A DNA stretch of 64,000 nucleotides from the NCBI GenBank assembly GCA_029255685.2, contig CM055319.2:12944747-13008746 (forward strand). The letters are read 5' to 3'. Positions 12,315 through 24,800 of the stretch are shown here, piece by piece. Source of the stretch: Silene conica (Eukaryota; Streptophyta; Magnoliopsida; Caryophyllales; Caryophyllaceae). Numbering within the stretch: position 1 is the first letter of the stretch; the number at the start of each line of letters is the position of its first letter. A model generated the notes under the pieces. It was not told where the DNA came from, did no database searches, and worked only from the letters and a program-made list of their open reading frames with translations. The position numbers and the translations under genes are program-made.

Positions 12315-12457
12315 GCAGGGGTTTGGGGGGGGGGTATACGCGTTAAAATTGAGGGGAGTTTGATCCAATGGTTATTAATCAGACTAACAGATCTAAGGGT
12401 TATTAATTGGTTCTCATGGTTCTCATCATATGGGTGGTTCTCACCTGATCTCGACCC
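12315..12457. repeat. Right terminal inverted repeat region of the MULE
   Basis: Read inward from 12457 on the minus strand, the end begins GGGTCGAGATCAGGTGAGAA and continues with repeated GAGAACC words and CTTAGATCTGTTAGTCTGAT, the style of MULE terminal repeats in dicots. It abuts a short (TA)n run outside. The exact last base is uncertain because the partner TIR is not in the window. Confidence 0.55.
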
Positions 12458-13010
12458 TATATATATATATATAATATGTCATTTTCTCGGCTAATGTCAA
12501 GTTTTACTATGTTTTGTTACTTGGGCGACTTTAAAAAAGTTTGTCTTGTATAAGATGAAATGAAATTATTTGGATAAAAATTAACACGGAATTAGTGGAA
12601 ATGTATGAATCTGAATACCTGCACAAATTGTTAAACCCGTTTTTCATTTAATGAAACCCGTGCATATTTAAAGTAGAAATTTTGACCCATGGTTCATTAA
12701 GTACAAAGCTTTAATTAATAATTAGAGACAAAAGTAAAATTTTGACCCGTGCACGTTTAAATTGAAATAGTCAAAGTGTTAATTCTTAAACTCGTTAAAT
12801 TAACATATAATATTTAAATAAATATATAGTAATTAAAAGTTAGCGATAATGTTACATACTTCTAATTATATAAATAATCATTTATATTCAAACTACCCAA
12901 ACAAACAACAAAAATATATATCTCATTTAGTTCAAAACTTCTATTTAAATACAAACATAACAAAGACGTGGTCAAATTGCACATACATGTTATTTTAAAT
13001 ATTGTTATTA
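12458..13010. other. AT-rich spacer, no gene seen
   Basis: Begins with a (TA)n run and continues as AT-rich sequence with dispersed ACCCGTGCA words (12650-12760) that may be worn pieces of Helitron ends. No open frame or RNA gene is recognisable. Confidence 0.5.
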
Positions 13011-13725
13011 CTAGTATAGGGCCCGTATTACAACACGGTTTTTTAAATTGAAAATATTTAATCGATTAAGAGAAATATAGCAAAGTTAATGTTAATTTAG
13101 GTATTGTAAAATTATGTAAAAAACTATAGCAAGGTCAATGATTAGTTTTTTTTTTTTTAAAAAAAAAAGTAGAAAAATCATTAAGTACAAATAATGATGA
13201 AAAGTTGATTAATATTCGATCAAAATTAATGAGTTAATAAAATAAGTTGCTATTTTTTTTTAAATATTGAAAAAAAATAAAAAAAATTAATGAAGCATGT
13301 CATAGCATTACAATGACAGATGAAAAGAAAGAGTAACACTGAAGACCGTTCTAAAAATGAAGGTCTCATCATTTTGTCGCAGTTGAACGAATAAAAAAGT
13401 TTCATCATCTTCTTAACTTTTTTCACATCTTCCCAAAAATCACAAGTAATCAAACCCGCAAATTAAACCCCCTAAAATGTTTGTCGACATCTCGAGGTGA
13501 CAATTTGAATGTCGAAAAGAAAGACTGTCTATATTCACAATTGTTGAAGATAAATTAAAATCTCCTCTTTGTTAATTTGCTATAAAACTAGAAGGAATTA
13601 AGCTACCGTGATTTTCTTGCTTTCATAGAATGATATGCACATTTTATTTTTTGATCATTAGTTTTCTTTTTTAGAATATGCTTGCTTTTTGGAGGGAAAA
13701 ATGATAGAAATCACCTAATCACTTA

Positions 13726-14095
13726 GAGCATCCACAATCGTGAAAATCTCACCAATTTTCATTCTAATTTTTTAAGCTTTTCTCTGTCCAATTTACTATC
13801 CAACTCACTTTTTCACTCATCACCCAAAAAACATCAAAAAATCACTCATATCAACAAATACTCAACTTTTCTCCTCACTCGTACTTTAATATTAAAGAAA
13901 CAAATAAATCACAAAATAAACAAGAAAGTGTGATATGTAGGTACAAGTGGGCACCACTTTGCAATTCTCACCCATTCTCGTGCGAAAATTTTCACCACAT
14001 TTTGTCAACTTCTTTCCTACTTTATCATTTTTTTAATATTAAACCAATTCTCACCAATTTCATGAAAAAGGGTGAGAACACCATTGTGGATGCTC
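13726..14095. mobile_element. MITE, about 370 bp
   Basis: Terminal inverted repeats read GAGCATCCACAATCGTG on the left and its near complement (CACCATTGTGGATGCTC) on the right. Inner matches with CTCACCAATTT continue the symmetry. Three-base flanks TTA (left) and TCA (right) suggest a decayed PIF/Harbinger-type TWA duplication. There is no coding capacity. Confidence 0.7.
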
Positions 14096-14594
14096 TCAGT
14101 ATATAGGGTATCTTAGTCAAATTAAAACGGACTTTTAAATTAAATTATTTTTTTGTGAAGCAATTTTTATCATTATAAATAATGATAGTTGATTATTATG
14201 GAATCACATAATTTATTATAGGGTTAGTACTTAGTATTCCGTTATTGCAGTGATCGGAAGAATCTATAGATGACTTAATATGTTAGTTTATATTATCTTT
14301 CTATATTTTATTTTAAATATTGTTATTTAGAGTTTGGTGAGAGTTATTTAATTTGATGAAAAAAATAATTTTAGTGAAGATAATAATATATAAATCAATG
14401 CATGATAATTATTAATTTCTTTATTTAGTGACTATGAAATTATTAAAAACTTCCTTATATAAGTAGATTTCTTTTGGAGAGAAAATTGATGATTTCGCCT
14501 AATCAATTAGTGTATAGGGGATGAATTTATTTAGGGGATCAATGTTGAGTTCAAACATTTACCGATGAATTGTTGGTGAAATATGACTTGTTAT

Positions 14595-15025
14595 CGATCC
14601 AATTGATCTGACCGTAAAGGCTGACTCGAAACTCGAATTGACCCGAACAACATAACCCAAATGTGACCCAAAAACTCGAATTGACCAGACCTAAAGTACA
14701 TCAACCCGCATGTGACCCCAACACCCGAAATGATCCGAAAAACTAAACTCGAAAATGACCCGACAAAACATAACTCTAATTGAAATGAAAAGACTTGAAA
14801 TGAGTTTTTCTCTCTTATTCATTGACCTGAAAATGACCCGACCCAAAATAACCTGACCTGCTTGACCCGAATACAAACCCGAAATGACCCAAATACAAAC
14901 GTGAAACCCAAAACGACCCAGATACAAACCTGAAACTCGAAACAACCCAAGTTGGTCCGAATTAAACCGATATCAACGACAGGCCTTATCTAGCCCGATC
15001 CGAACCCGACCTGTTGACCCATTTT
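14595..15025. repeat. Degenerate tandem repeat rich in GACCCGAA
   Basis: Irregular repetition of words such as GACCCGAAATGACC, CTCGAATTGACC and CAAACCTGAAACTCGA gives a low-complexity, minisatellite-like tract. Any open frame in it is a by-product of the repeat. Confidence 0.65.
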
Positions 15026-15229
15026 GCGAGGTCTATACTCAACTATCAAATGTTGTCAATATTTGCCTTGATATTTTAACGATTATTTTCGGGGTGTTGT
15101 ACAAATTTGTTTATGTCATTAGCATAGTTTATTATTGGCAGTTGTACATCATCCTTGCATAGTTGCATATAAAAATGTATATAGTATTTCATCAAGGCAA
15201 TAACATTAATCATCTGTATTTTCTTTCTA

Positions 15230-16500
15230 TTCTCTAAAAGAGGTGTGTTATGCTTGGGGAGCCGGGAAAGCAGTAGAGGCTGAGTTATCTCGGGCAGCGG
15301 AAACATAAGTTCCTCCCGTATCGATTAAAGACATAGTCGATCACACTTGTCCGGGTGCAGAGGAGGAAGGCAATGTTGCAGCTGCCCTGCAATTCATTAA
15401 GCAACATGGAATTAGCAAGGACATAGACTATCCCAAATATAAAGGAGAGAAAGTCGCAAAGAAGCCTCCACGTGGAGCTGTACGTTTTGGTCATTTAACG
15501 TCGTGGAGCTGTAAGTTTTGGTTATTTAACGTTTATTTCAATTGATTTAAACGGTAGTTATATACAAAGTTTATTATAATCTTAATTTCTTTTCCATAGG
15601 ATTTGTATAGGATTGATATTGGCATCCGCTCGACGATAATGAAAATGCAATGTTAGAAGCGCTCCAAGACCATGTGCTTATAGTATCTGTACTTCAACCT
15701 GAGGCTTTCCTAAATTTGCAAGGGGTAATTAAGTTTACTTAACTTTATTAAATCAGATAATAAATTGAATGTTTGTATTTGTGCTCACTGTCTGTCACAA
15801 ATGGTACATTAAACTATACAGTAACTAAAATAAGAATACAAGACTGATAGATTATGTATTTTTAGATTAGTTGCAAACTAATGACTCGGCATAGTCAAAT
15901 GAAATCTCATACTAGCCTCAAGATCGAATAGCTTTTAAATAGCCGTGTGACTTGTTGTTCGTTACCATTCAACTCGTATAAGCTGATGTACTGCACATTT
16001 CGTATCTTTAATTTCGACATTTTAAAGTTTATATGCAGTCTAAACACTGTTCTTTTTTCAATATTCTTTTGAAGTTATGTTGCTGTTGTTTTTATAATCA
16101 TTACTCACAGTAGCATTGTATGATAACTTTTACTTTTCCACAGAAATATCTATTTGATATGGTTGAGGCGGAGAGGCGGCATAAATTAGATGGGAAAAAT
16201 TTAGATGATCCAGACGATGACGATTCGCAAGATTCACAAGAATTAGATAAATCAGAAAACTCAAACGGACATACCCTACTTCTGGTTGGCGCGGGTACCT
16301 TTACCCCTTCTGACAAAAATATCAAGTTCAAGGAAATTAAATACTGGATACTAAAGAATAAGTGAGACTCAAACTGGGGATTCAATGGTTTAGGTTATTT
16401 AATTCGCAACTCGAGCATCAAGGAAATCCGTAAAGGTTTGCGGCAAACAAGATATATACAGGTGAAATCTTAAAAACGTTGTATTTTCCGTATTATGTAT
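15230..16500 (+). pseudogene. Papain-like (C1A) cysteine protease remnant with introns
   Basis: Four family signatures occur in the correct order over 1.3 kb, separated by intron-like DNA. At about 15246 CYAWGAGKAVEAELSR is the active-site Cys helix. Then SIKDIVDHTCPG and ALQFIKQHGISKDIDYP correspond to the region after the Cys. At about 15640-15730 ALQDHVLIVSVLQPEAFLNL matches the QPVSV-type strand. At about 16270-16400 HTLLLVGAGTF is the catalytic His segment, followed by IKYWILKNK, a stop, and SNWGFNGLGYLIRN, the Asn/NSWG segment. Lesions include TAA at 15306-15308, a frame break near 15645 and a stop beside the Asn motif. C1A proteases degrade proteins in vacuole or apoplast; this copy cannot make one. 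The retained introns mean it derives from genomic DNA, not a cDNA. Confidence 0.75.
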
Positions 16501-16620
16501 TTGTGAATGGAAAGGTACTTCACATCGTCTTTCACGTTAATGTCTTATTTGTTCTGTTTCATGTTTTAATTAATGTCACGGTATTTCATTATAACTGAAA
16601 TTAATACAACTTTTAATCAG

Positions 16621-16800
16621 AATTCCAAGGAACCACCTCAGTTTGTTTCAAAACACACTGCAAGGGACTTTTCTGTTGAAGATTTGATCAGGTGGATCGT
16701 ACTCGAAAAGTACCAAAAGAAAAAGCTCATTATCTCTTTTATGTCATGCAAATCCGAATTTACGATCACACTGGACGTTAAGGGAAAAATAGACTCGTAA
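16621..16800 (+). pseudogene. Exon-like open segment downstream of the protease remnant, unrecognised
   Basis: Following a CAG acceptor at 16618-16620, 59 codons are open to TAA at 16798-16800, with a sequence of ordinary composition (contains SKEPPQFVSKH, VEDLIRWIVLEKY and KSEFTITLDV). It could be the last exon of the captured gene or an unrelated fragment. I do not recognise a family. Confidence 0.35.
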
Positions 16801-17636
16801 AAAAATATTAGTCAATACGTATATTGTCATAATATATCGTCATAATATATTTGCGAATATAACCACATTTTAGTAAACATTTGCAACAATTTATTAGTAT
16901 TTTGCCACGATAATTGTTACGTTTGTTAATATTTTGCAATAATTGTTGATATTATTGTTTTCTATATTATTACCTTTCTTTTATTACACATCCTCTATCT
17001 CGGTCATTTTTATAGCTTAACTATTCTATATAAATATCTATATATATAATAAAGTCCGTTATAGACAAACTTGACAAAGAAATAATAGTATGTATTATTT
17101 TCGACTCTAGTCCTGGTGTTTTTAATAATATGTATTATTTTCGACTCTAGTCATCAAGACTAAATATTAATTTGCATGCATTTTTTTACATATTTTATTG
17201 TTGATCGATTAATTTAAAAGTATTTTAAGTAAACTGTTTTCTATTTTTTCGAGTTCCAATTTTTTCTAATTCGTGAATATTTGTTTATTAATGTCGTCTT
17301 TTATATTATTTTGATATGTCATAGGGGTAATACATATTTTTTTTCATGGAAAAATTTTCATATTTTTTTCATCTAGTTGATTTTTATTATTTTAACGAAG
17401 TATTTTTTATAGTTTCAATTTTTGTTTTATATATATTGTAATTAATAGCAGTCGCATATTCGACTTTTAACTTGATTGTGGATTCTCTAGAGTATAAAAT
17501 GTGAGTTCTATCCATTAAAGCATAAAAGAGAAGGTGGGTACAATGTGGGCCACACTTGAAAAAAAATATAAAAATATTGTACTTTCAACCACAGTGCGAC
17601 ACCTCAGCACTATAGTTATTGCTTTTATATATAGGA

Positions 17637-18231
17637 TATAGGATTGCAAAAACAAGAAGATTGATGAGGATGAGGTATGAGACTGAATAGTAATATATAA
17701 TATGGCTATTTGAATGTGTCATCAAATAATATTGTTAATCATCATTGAATTGCCATAAAAATTATGTTCTACTTTTTCCAGGAATTTACTGCATTGGAGA
17801 AAACTATCATCATATCTTATCTGACGATGTTATCTTGGCCAAAGTGAATCTGTTGGAGCATCAGTCTGCATCCGCAAAGTAAGCTTACTAGACTACCCTG
17901 AACCTGATTGGTCAATGCAACCATACATGGATTAATGAGTTGACAAAGTTGATAGCAAAGTTGTTAGAGAATTACGGAGTAGTAAGTTGCTAACTAATAA
18001 CCTGTATATATTGAATTCAATTTTAATTTGTAGGTTTAAATTGCGCGATAAAGAAAAGTTAGTGTTCCTTGTCTTTTTACCTGAAAATGGCCGTTCAGTG
18101 GAGTATGGGCAAAAGTTTCCTGGAAATATAAACCTAGTAGAGATAGTTTTGTGGCAGGTTCCCTTGGTGCCAACTAACTCACCCTTACATGGTACGAGCA
18201 TTATTTTGTTCTGCTCTGCTTTATTATGTTA
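17637..18231 (+). other. Spacer between two Helitrons with gene-like fragments
   Basis: Two short coding-like pieces lie on the plus strand. At about 17790-17880 a segment includes NYHHILSDDVILAKVNLLEH, and at about 18033-18195 a segment includes KEKLVFLVFLPENGRSVEYG and VEIVLWQVPLVPTNSP. Both have splice-like borders. No family is recognised. They may be host gene debris or another captured fragment. Confidence 0.3.
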
Positions 18232-20308
18232 TTAGTTTAAAACCCGTGCAAAGTTGCACGGGTACATATAAAATCGTTTAAAATTGGCTTATAATTAATA
18301 GCAAAGTTAATATTTTTTCCACCCACTTTAAACTCCTTACTTTAGAAAATATCTTAAGTATTTTGGTCGATTATTTTGAATCCAACTTTATCATATGTTT
18401 ACTCAATGATTTTGACGGATAATTACAATAAGAAAGGTTCTTAAGATAACAAAACCAGAGTTATGATGATTTTTGTAACCCGTTCATATGCAATACTCAT
18501 GCATTACAATTAAAGATGTTAAATTTTAATCCGACCCAACCTTAATCCTGAATATTTGATCCATTTTACAGTCAAGTTTTATTAATTATGACGTGCAATC
18601 TGAGAGATATATGACTCTTAATGGCTCGTTATTTCAAGGTTAAACCTAAGAAATTGAAAATAAGTTTATATTAAAAGAATGTCAAATATTACGAAAACAT
18701 TAATTAATAATTATTTTATATAATAATTTTATGAAATTATTTTATATAATAAATGTATAAAAAATTGTATAATAAATGATATTGTAACTAATATTAAGTT
18801 GTGATTTTTAATTAAGAAACATGATAAAAGAATTTAATAAAATATATTTTTATTTTACAATTGTTCAATGTGAGAACTATGATTTCAATAAGTAATGAAT
18901 ACGTAGTATGATTAAAATAGTAGTATCAAATATGATTTAACTAAAAAAATACTCCCACATATTCCGAATAACCCTCCCTATTTAAGGATGACACGCGAAT
19001 TTAAGGTAATTGAAGAGATTAAAGGTATTGTGGGTATTATTGTGGGTGAAGTGATTAAAATAAGTACTAGTGTAACACCCGTGAAAAATCACGGGGTTGT
19101 GTACACTTATTTTTAAAGATGACTATAAATTTTACTTATTATATAACAAATTCTATTTATTTGAACATGTGTACTTTTTAAAAAAAAAAAAATAATATAA
19201 AATCATTATATATATATTAAAATATATATACGTAAATTATAACATTCACATTTTAGAACTTCAAGGTAGGTAAGTTAATAAGCTAACACATGATAATGTT
19301 AATAGGAGTCACAATTGTAAGACATGATTAAAATGAAACAATTAAGACATGGTTAAAAAGGAAATTATAACATACAATTTAAGTAATTTAAGTTATATAA
19401 ATTATAAAAAAAATAATCCAAATTAAGATAATTAAGTTATATATACTACAGAAAATTAAAATTATAGTCAAGATTGTGGTTATATTAGTTGCTTCAAATT
19501 GTTCGATTTATAGGACGAATAATTAGGAGAATGAAAGAACAAATAAATTAAAATAAAAGATAAATTAACTTAAAAAAGGTTCTAATACAAATTAAAATAG
19601 AATACTGTATCAAATAAGGAAAATCTAAGACAAATTTATAGTTTATCGAAAATCTCCTTATAAACAACATTAGATGTTTTATTAGTCACTCCTTTGTCTT
19701 CATCTAGAAGGACTTTTAGACCCTTCTTACTTGTAACCCCAGATAGGTAACCCTAGATAAGTCAACATACAATTGGTCATGGGTGAATACTGGTCTAGTA
19801 AGGTAAAGTCCAACACGTGATAATAGAGATAGCCATTGACTTTTGTTAATATTTCTAAATATTCTCAAGCAATACATCAAGCAATACAAAATAATAATCG
19901 GTCTGTTAAATACCTCTAAATTTTATTTCTAAATATTCTCAAACAATACAAAATAATAATCGGTCTGTTAAATATTTCTCAAAATATTTTCTCAAAAATT
20001 CTGTTAAATATTTCTAAATTTTAATATTTATTAAAATCTTTTCAATATTCCTATGACTATTAAAGTACGTTTTTTTTTTTTGATAAAGGGTAAGTTTTAT
20101 ATATCACGGAGAAGATTACAAGGAGATCCTAGAACAGCTTCAGCAAGAAGGACTGATCATAGGAGCTTAGATTACAATGCATACGAGTTTTAAAGAAACT
20201 GACTAATTCTTTCTTAATTCTATCAATTACAATGCTTGGACGAATAACAGTTTGCTCATTTCTGCTCTTGTTTCTTTGATGCCATATATGATAGATGATA
20301 GCATTTAT

Positions 20309-21307
20309 TGTGGGGAATAAAACGCGTATCCGCCCTAAACTCGCAGGATTATAATGAAAAATACAATCGTGAATATGGTCATAAGATTAAAAAGATAAGA
20401 AAAGAAGTACAACCTTTAGTCCTCGCGCAAAAGGCCTAAGAACAGGAATTAACACAAATTCCCTCCTATAACTTGCACCCAAGACTTAGAATGAGACGTG
20501 GCCGCGTGTGCTAGAAATCCTCTCCAACTGCCTTGCAATATTGGGAGAGCCTTTTGAGTTTTAGATGTGAGATCTGGGTTATGGGAGAAGAATGCTCTCA
20601 AACCCTAATTTTCTTTTGAGATTTGTTAAACAGTGCAACAAGAGTAACTGACATAAGGAGAAGGACTCTCCTTATGTAGTCTCTAGGTCGGCCGAAATTT
20701 GATGTCGGGTAGGAGTGGGCTTTCCACTCTTACCTTATTCCAATGCGTGATTCGACCCATTTAGCTTTAAGTTGTTCGCGGTATTTTTAATTATAAATCG
20801 TAACATGTTATCAGATATTAATACAGTCGATATATTAATAATGGTCTGAAAAAATACGATATTGTATAATTACCCAAATTAATATAACTGTTTATATTAA
20901 TACGCGAATACAATATTTAATTAAATATAACCGTTTATATTTAATTTACGAATTAATCATGTAATCCGTATTAGCTAAAATTATTTAATCCGTATTAAAT
21001 AATAATCTCAACATCTTATTGACTAATTTAATAGTCAATACCTCTGACTAACTGTTTAGTCATATCCGGCATAAATGTGACTGTATTTTCATACCTTCAC
21101 ATCTCTCAAACGTGTCCTATAGGTGTGACGTATAGGGACCAGTTGACCACCGCCATCCGTATGACAATAACGTCAAACTTATCTAGCAAGCCAACCGTTA
21201 TTGATAAACGTGGATCAACTGATAATAATACAGAAGTATGCCCTTGTGATCCTTAAAGAGATTTAATAAGTCATTGTACTTAATTGTCAAGGACACCAGC
21301 CCCAACA
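20309..21307 (-). repeat. 3' LTR of the copia element
   Basis: 999 bp, starting TGTGGGGAATAAAACGCG and ending CAGCCCCAACA-type bases on plus (TGTTGGGGCTGG start on the element strand). No difference from the right LTR was found when read side by side. It contains repeated AATCCGTATTA words near 20950-21000. Confidence 0.95.
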
Positions 21308-21892
21308 TTTATAGCCCCGTCCTCGAGTGGCCCTGAGAAATGATAAAATCCTGATAAGGGTTTGGATATTTCCCCCAACTCGAATCCTGCCGATATCGCG
21401 CAGCATGAAATAACCCAGAAAAAATCCTCTTGGCCCCTGTTACGGTGACCGTGGGAAAGAAACCAAAGTTACCCAAAATCTGCCTTAATCTCAAGAAACA
21501 GTTGAAAGTCAAAAGACTCGACTCTAAGGAACACTATGGAGGTCCTATCCACGACCTGGCACCCAATGTTATAAAACATTTAGGACTCCATAACGCTGTC
21601 ACGGGGTGTCCTACGAGATATTCGTATAACTCGCCTTTGTGATTGGTCAGTCAGCCGCGTGACTTATGGCTCGTTGAACCCACCATCAACCAACGTCACA
21701 AAATGATTACCTGAGTTATCAGCTCAAGTGGGTAATCAAGGACCAAAACGATGTAATGTTAATCAGTTCACTTTGTGGTGTTCAAAATTGGCGTACAATT
21801 CCACATGAAAAACAAAACATTTTATATCATAACAATAAGGTTGAATAGAGTACACGAGAAAATGAATTAATACATGAATTCATAAAAGAGTA
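21308..21892 (-). other. Copia 3' untranslated region between pol and 3' LTR
   Basis: 585 bases between the gag-pol stop and the 3' LTR, with no convincing frame. The first 13 bases next to the LTR (TTTATAGCCCCGT) repeat the host sequence found outside the other LTR at 28670-28682. A normal purine tract is not evident at the LTR border. Confidence 0.6.
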
Positions 21893-24800
21893 CTACAACT
21901 TAGGAACACATCCAATTCCCATGGAATGAATGTGCCCTTCATGCTTATCACGTGGTAATGCTTTTGTGAGAGGATCAGCTATGTTGTCATCCGTAGCGAT
22001 CTTATCAATGAAAATCTCCTTTTGCTCCACGTAATCTCTGATTAGATGAGCTTTCCGTTGTACATGCCTGGCCTTGCTGCTAGACTTATGCTCCTTAGCT
22101 TGGAAGATGGCACCGCTATTGTCACAATAAACGGTGATTGGGTCATTCGAACTAGGCACTACTGATAGTCCTTGTAAGAATTGACGCATCCATATTGCTT
22201 CCTTAGCTGCTTCTGAGGCGGCATAGTACTCGGACTCAGTCGTAGAATCTGCTGTAACACTTTGTTTAGAACTTTTCCAGCTGACAGCAGCGCCATTAAG
22301 AGTAAAAACGAATCCAGACTGAGATTTTGAGTCATCTCGATCCGTTTGGAAGCTAGCATCTGCGTAACCCGTGGCGCAGAGCGTTGAGTCGCCTCCAAAA
22401 TTCAATCCCCAATCTTTAGTCCTCCGTAGGTACTTAAGAATGTTTTTCACGGCCATCCAGTGTTGTTCACCTGGATGAGCTTGGAATCGACTGGTCATAC
22501 TCAATGCATATGCAACGTCTGGACGTGTGCATATCATGGCATACATGATCGATCCTATTGCCGAAGCATAAGGAATCCGACTCATGCGCTCTTTCTCTTC
22601 CAATGACTTAGCTTCTTGAGTCTTGCTCAAGTGAAGCCCAGGAGTCATAGGAAGGAACCCCTTCTTGGAGTTCGTCATGCTGAATCTCTCCGAAATCTTC
22701 TCTATATAAGACTCCTGACTGAGAGACAACATCCGTCGTGATCTATCCCTGTAGATACGGATGCCCAAAATTCTTTGTGCCTCTCCCAGATCTTTCATCT
22801 GGAAATGGTTTTTCAACCATGCTTTAACCGAAGATAAGAGAGGTATGTCATTCCCAATCAAGAGTATGTCGTCGACATACAGTACTAGGAATACAATCTT
22901 GCTCCCACTCGACTTGATATAGAGACATGGTTCCTCAACTGATCGAATGAACCCATTCTCTTTTATCACTTGGTCGAAGCGATGATTCCAACTCCGCGAT
23001 GCTTGCTTAAGTCCATAGATGGAACGCTTAAGCTTGCAAACTTTCTTAGGATGTGCTGGATCGATAAAACCCTCAGGTTGTACCATGTACAACTCTTCCT
23101 CCAAATAACCGTTTAAGAAGGCGGTTTTGACGTCCATTTGCCATATTTCATAGTCATGAAATGCAGCGATCGCTAAGATAATCTGAATGGAACGTAGCAT
23201 GACTACGGGTGCAAAGATCTCATCGTAGTGCAAGCCTGACACTTGGGTGAAACCTTTAGCAACTAGTCTAGCCTTGTGGATATCCTGTTGTCCTTCCACG
23301 GCATGCTTTATCTTGTAAAGCCATTTGCATTGAAGGGGACGTACCTTTGCAGGTAGGTCCACAAGATCCCACACGTTGTTCTCATACATGGAGTCCATCT
23401 CGGATTGCATGGCTTCTAGCCATAGCTTTGAGTCAGAACTGGTCATGGCACCTTTATAGGTTGTGGGTTCATTACCCTCTAGGAGTAAGACGTCATCTGT
23501 ATCGTGTTCCTCGACCATACCAATGTATCTGTCCAGTGGAATAGAGACTCTTCCCGACCTCCTAGGTTCCTCAGGGATATCTACCGCAGCCTCGGGTGAA
23601 GGAACTGTTTCCTCCAATGGTTGCTCGGTAGTTGGTTCTTGAACCTCTGATAACTCGAAGGTTCTATTACTCGACTTGTTCTCGAGAAATTCTTTCTCTA
23701 AGAACGTCGCACTAGCCGCAACAAAAACACGTTGTTCGGTAGGCGAGTAGAAGTAATGACCAAAAGTTCCCTTTGGATAGCCTATAAAGTATGTCTTGAC
23801 CGATCGCGGGCCGAGCTTATCCTCGTGTCTCCACTTGACATAAGCCTCGCAGCCCCAAACCCGAATAAAGGACAAGTTAGGGACCGTTCCCTTCCATAAT
23901 TCGTATGGAGTCTTGTCAACAGCTTTAGACGGACTTCGGTTAAGTATTAGAGCGGCCGACAAAAGAGCATAGCCCCACAATGAATCAGGCACAACGGTGT
24001 GACTCATCATGGATCGAACCATATCAAGTAAAGTTCGATTTCTCCGTTCGGACACACCATTTAATTGTGGTGTTCCAGGTGGAGTCAACTGTAGCACGAT
24101 CCCACAGTCTTTAAGGTGTTGATCAAACTCGTGTGAAAGATACTCACCACCACGATCCGAACGTAGTGTTTTAATCTTTCTACCCAGCTGGTTCTGTACC
24201 CGATTCTGGTATTCTTTGAACTTGTCAAAGGATTCACTTTTGTGCTTCATTAAGTAGACATAGCCATATCTACTCAAATCATCCGTGAAAGTGATGAAAT
24301 ACCTATAGCCTTCTCGTGCGTTGATCGACATAGGGCCACATACGTCCGTATGTATGAGTCCTAATAGGTCGGCAGCGCGCATTCCAACACCTTTGAAGGA
24401 AATACGAGTCATTTTGCCGATGAGACATGATTCACACGTGCCATATGATTCGAAATCAAAGGGCGATATAGCTCCATTCTGTATGAGCTGTTTTACGCGT
24501 TTCTCATTTATGTGTCCCATACGACAATGCCATAGGTAAGTTTGATCTTTGTCACCTACCTTTAATCTCTTGTTATTCACATGTAATATCTCGGTAGTTT
24601 GATCTAAAACAGAAATTTCATTCATGGAAACTGCCTTGCCATAAATCATATTGTGTAAGGAGAAAATACAGCTATTATTCTCTATTACAAATGAAAAGCC
24701 GAGTTTGTCAAGTGCAGAAACTGAAATAATGTTTTTGGACAAACTAGGAACATAATAACAGTTATATAAAAATAACTCGAATCCACTTGGAAGCTGGATT

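Larger units (their letters stand above)
1..12457. mobile_element. Mutator-like element (MULE) with ULP1-type and FAR1/MURA-type genes, left end not in window
   Basis: Two convergent multi-exon genes, a ULP1-family protease on the plus strand (820-6230) and a FAR1-like MULE transposase on the minus strand (12128-8501), share one stretch bounded on the right by a TIR-like terminus at about 12457. MULEs that carry ULP-like genes beside a mudrA-type transposase are an established plant group (the Kaonashi/ULP MULEs of Arabidopsis). The left terminus is not seen and probably lies before position 1. Both genes carry inactivating lesions, so this copy is judged non-autonomous now. The 9-bp target duplication cannot be tested without the left end. 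Confidence 0.72.
13011..17636 (-). mobile_element. Helitron (4.6 kb) containing a captured gene remnant
   Basis: Minus-strand orientation. The 5' end is A|TCCTATATATAAAAGCAAT at 17636, followed by a CCACAGTGC-type palindrome shared with ends at 33683, 33810 and 40636. The 3' end is CTAG at 13011-13014, with the hairpin CCGTGTTGTAATACGGG just inside it, and the host bases A (13010) and T (17637) fit the A|T target rule. The hairpin is degenerate, so pairing of these two ends is inference. No Rep/helicase coding is seen, so it would be non-autonomous. Inside are a MITE, a GACCCGA-rich repeat and a papain-like pseudogene. Confidence 0.55.

Noticed and set aside
15230..16500. Functional cysteine protease gene
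   Set aside because: Stops and frame breaks interrupt the conserved segments, including one beside the Asn motif.
17036..17080. Plus-strand Helitron 5' end (ATCTATATATATAATAAAG)
   Set aside because: Looks right for about 20 bases, but no plus-strand CTRR end with hairpin follows; kept out of the feature list.
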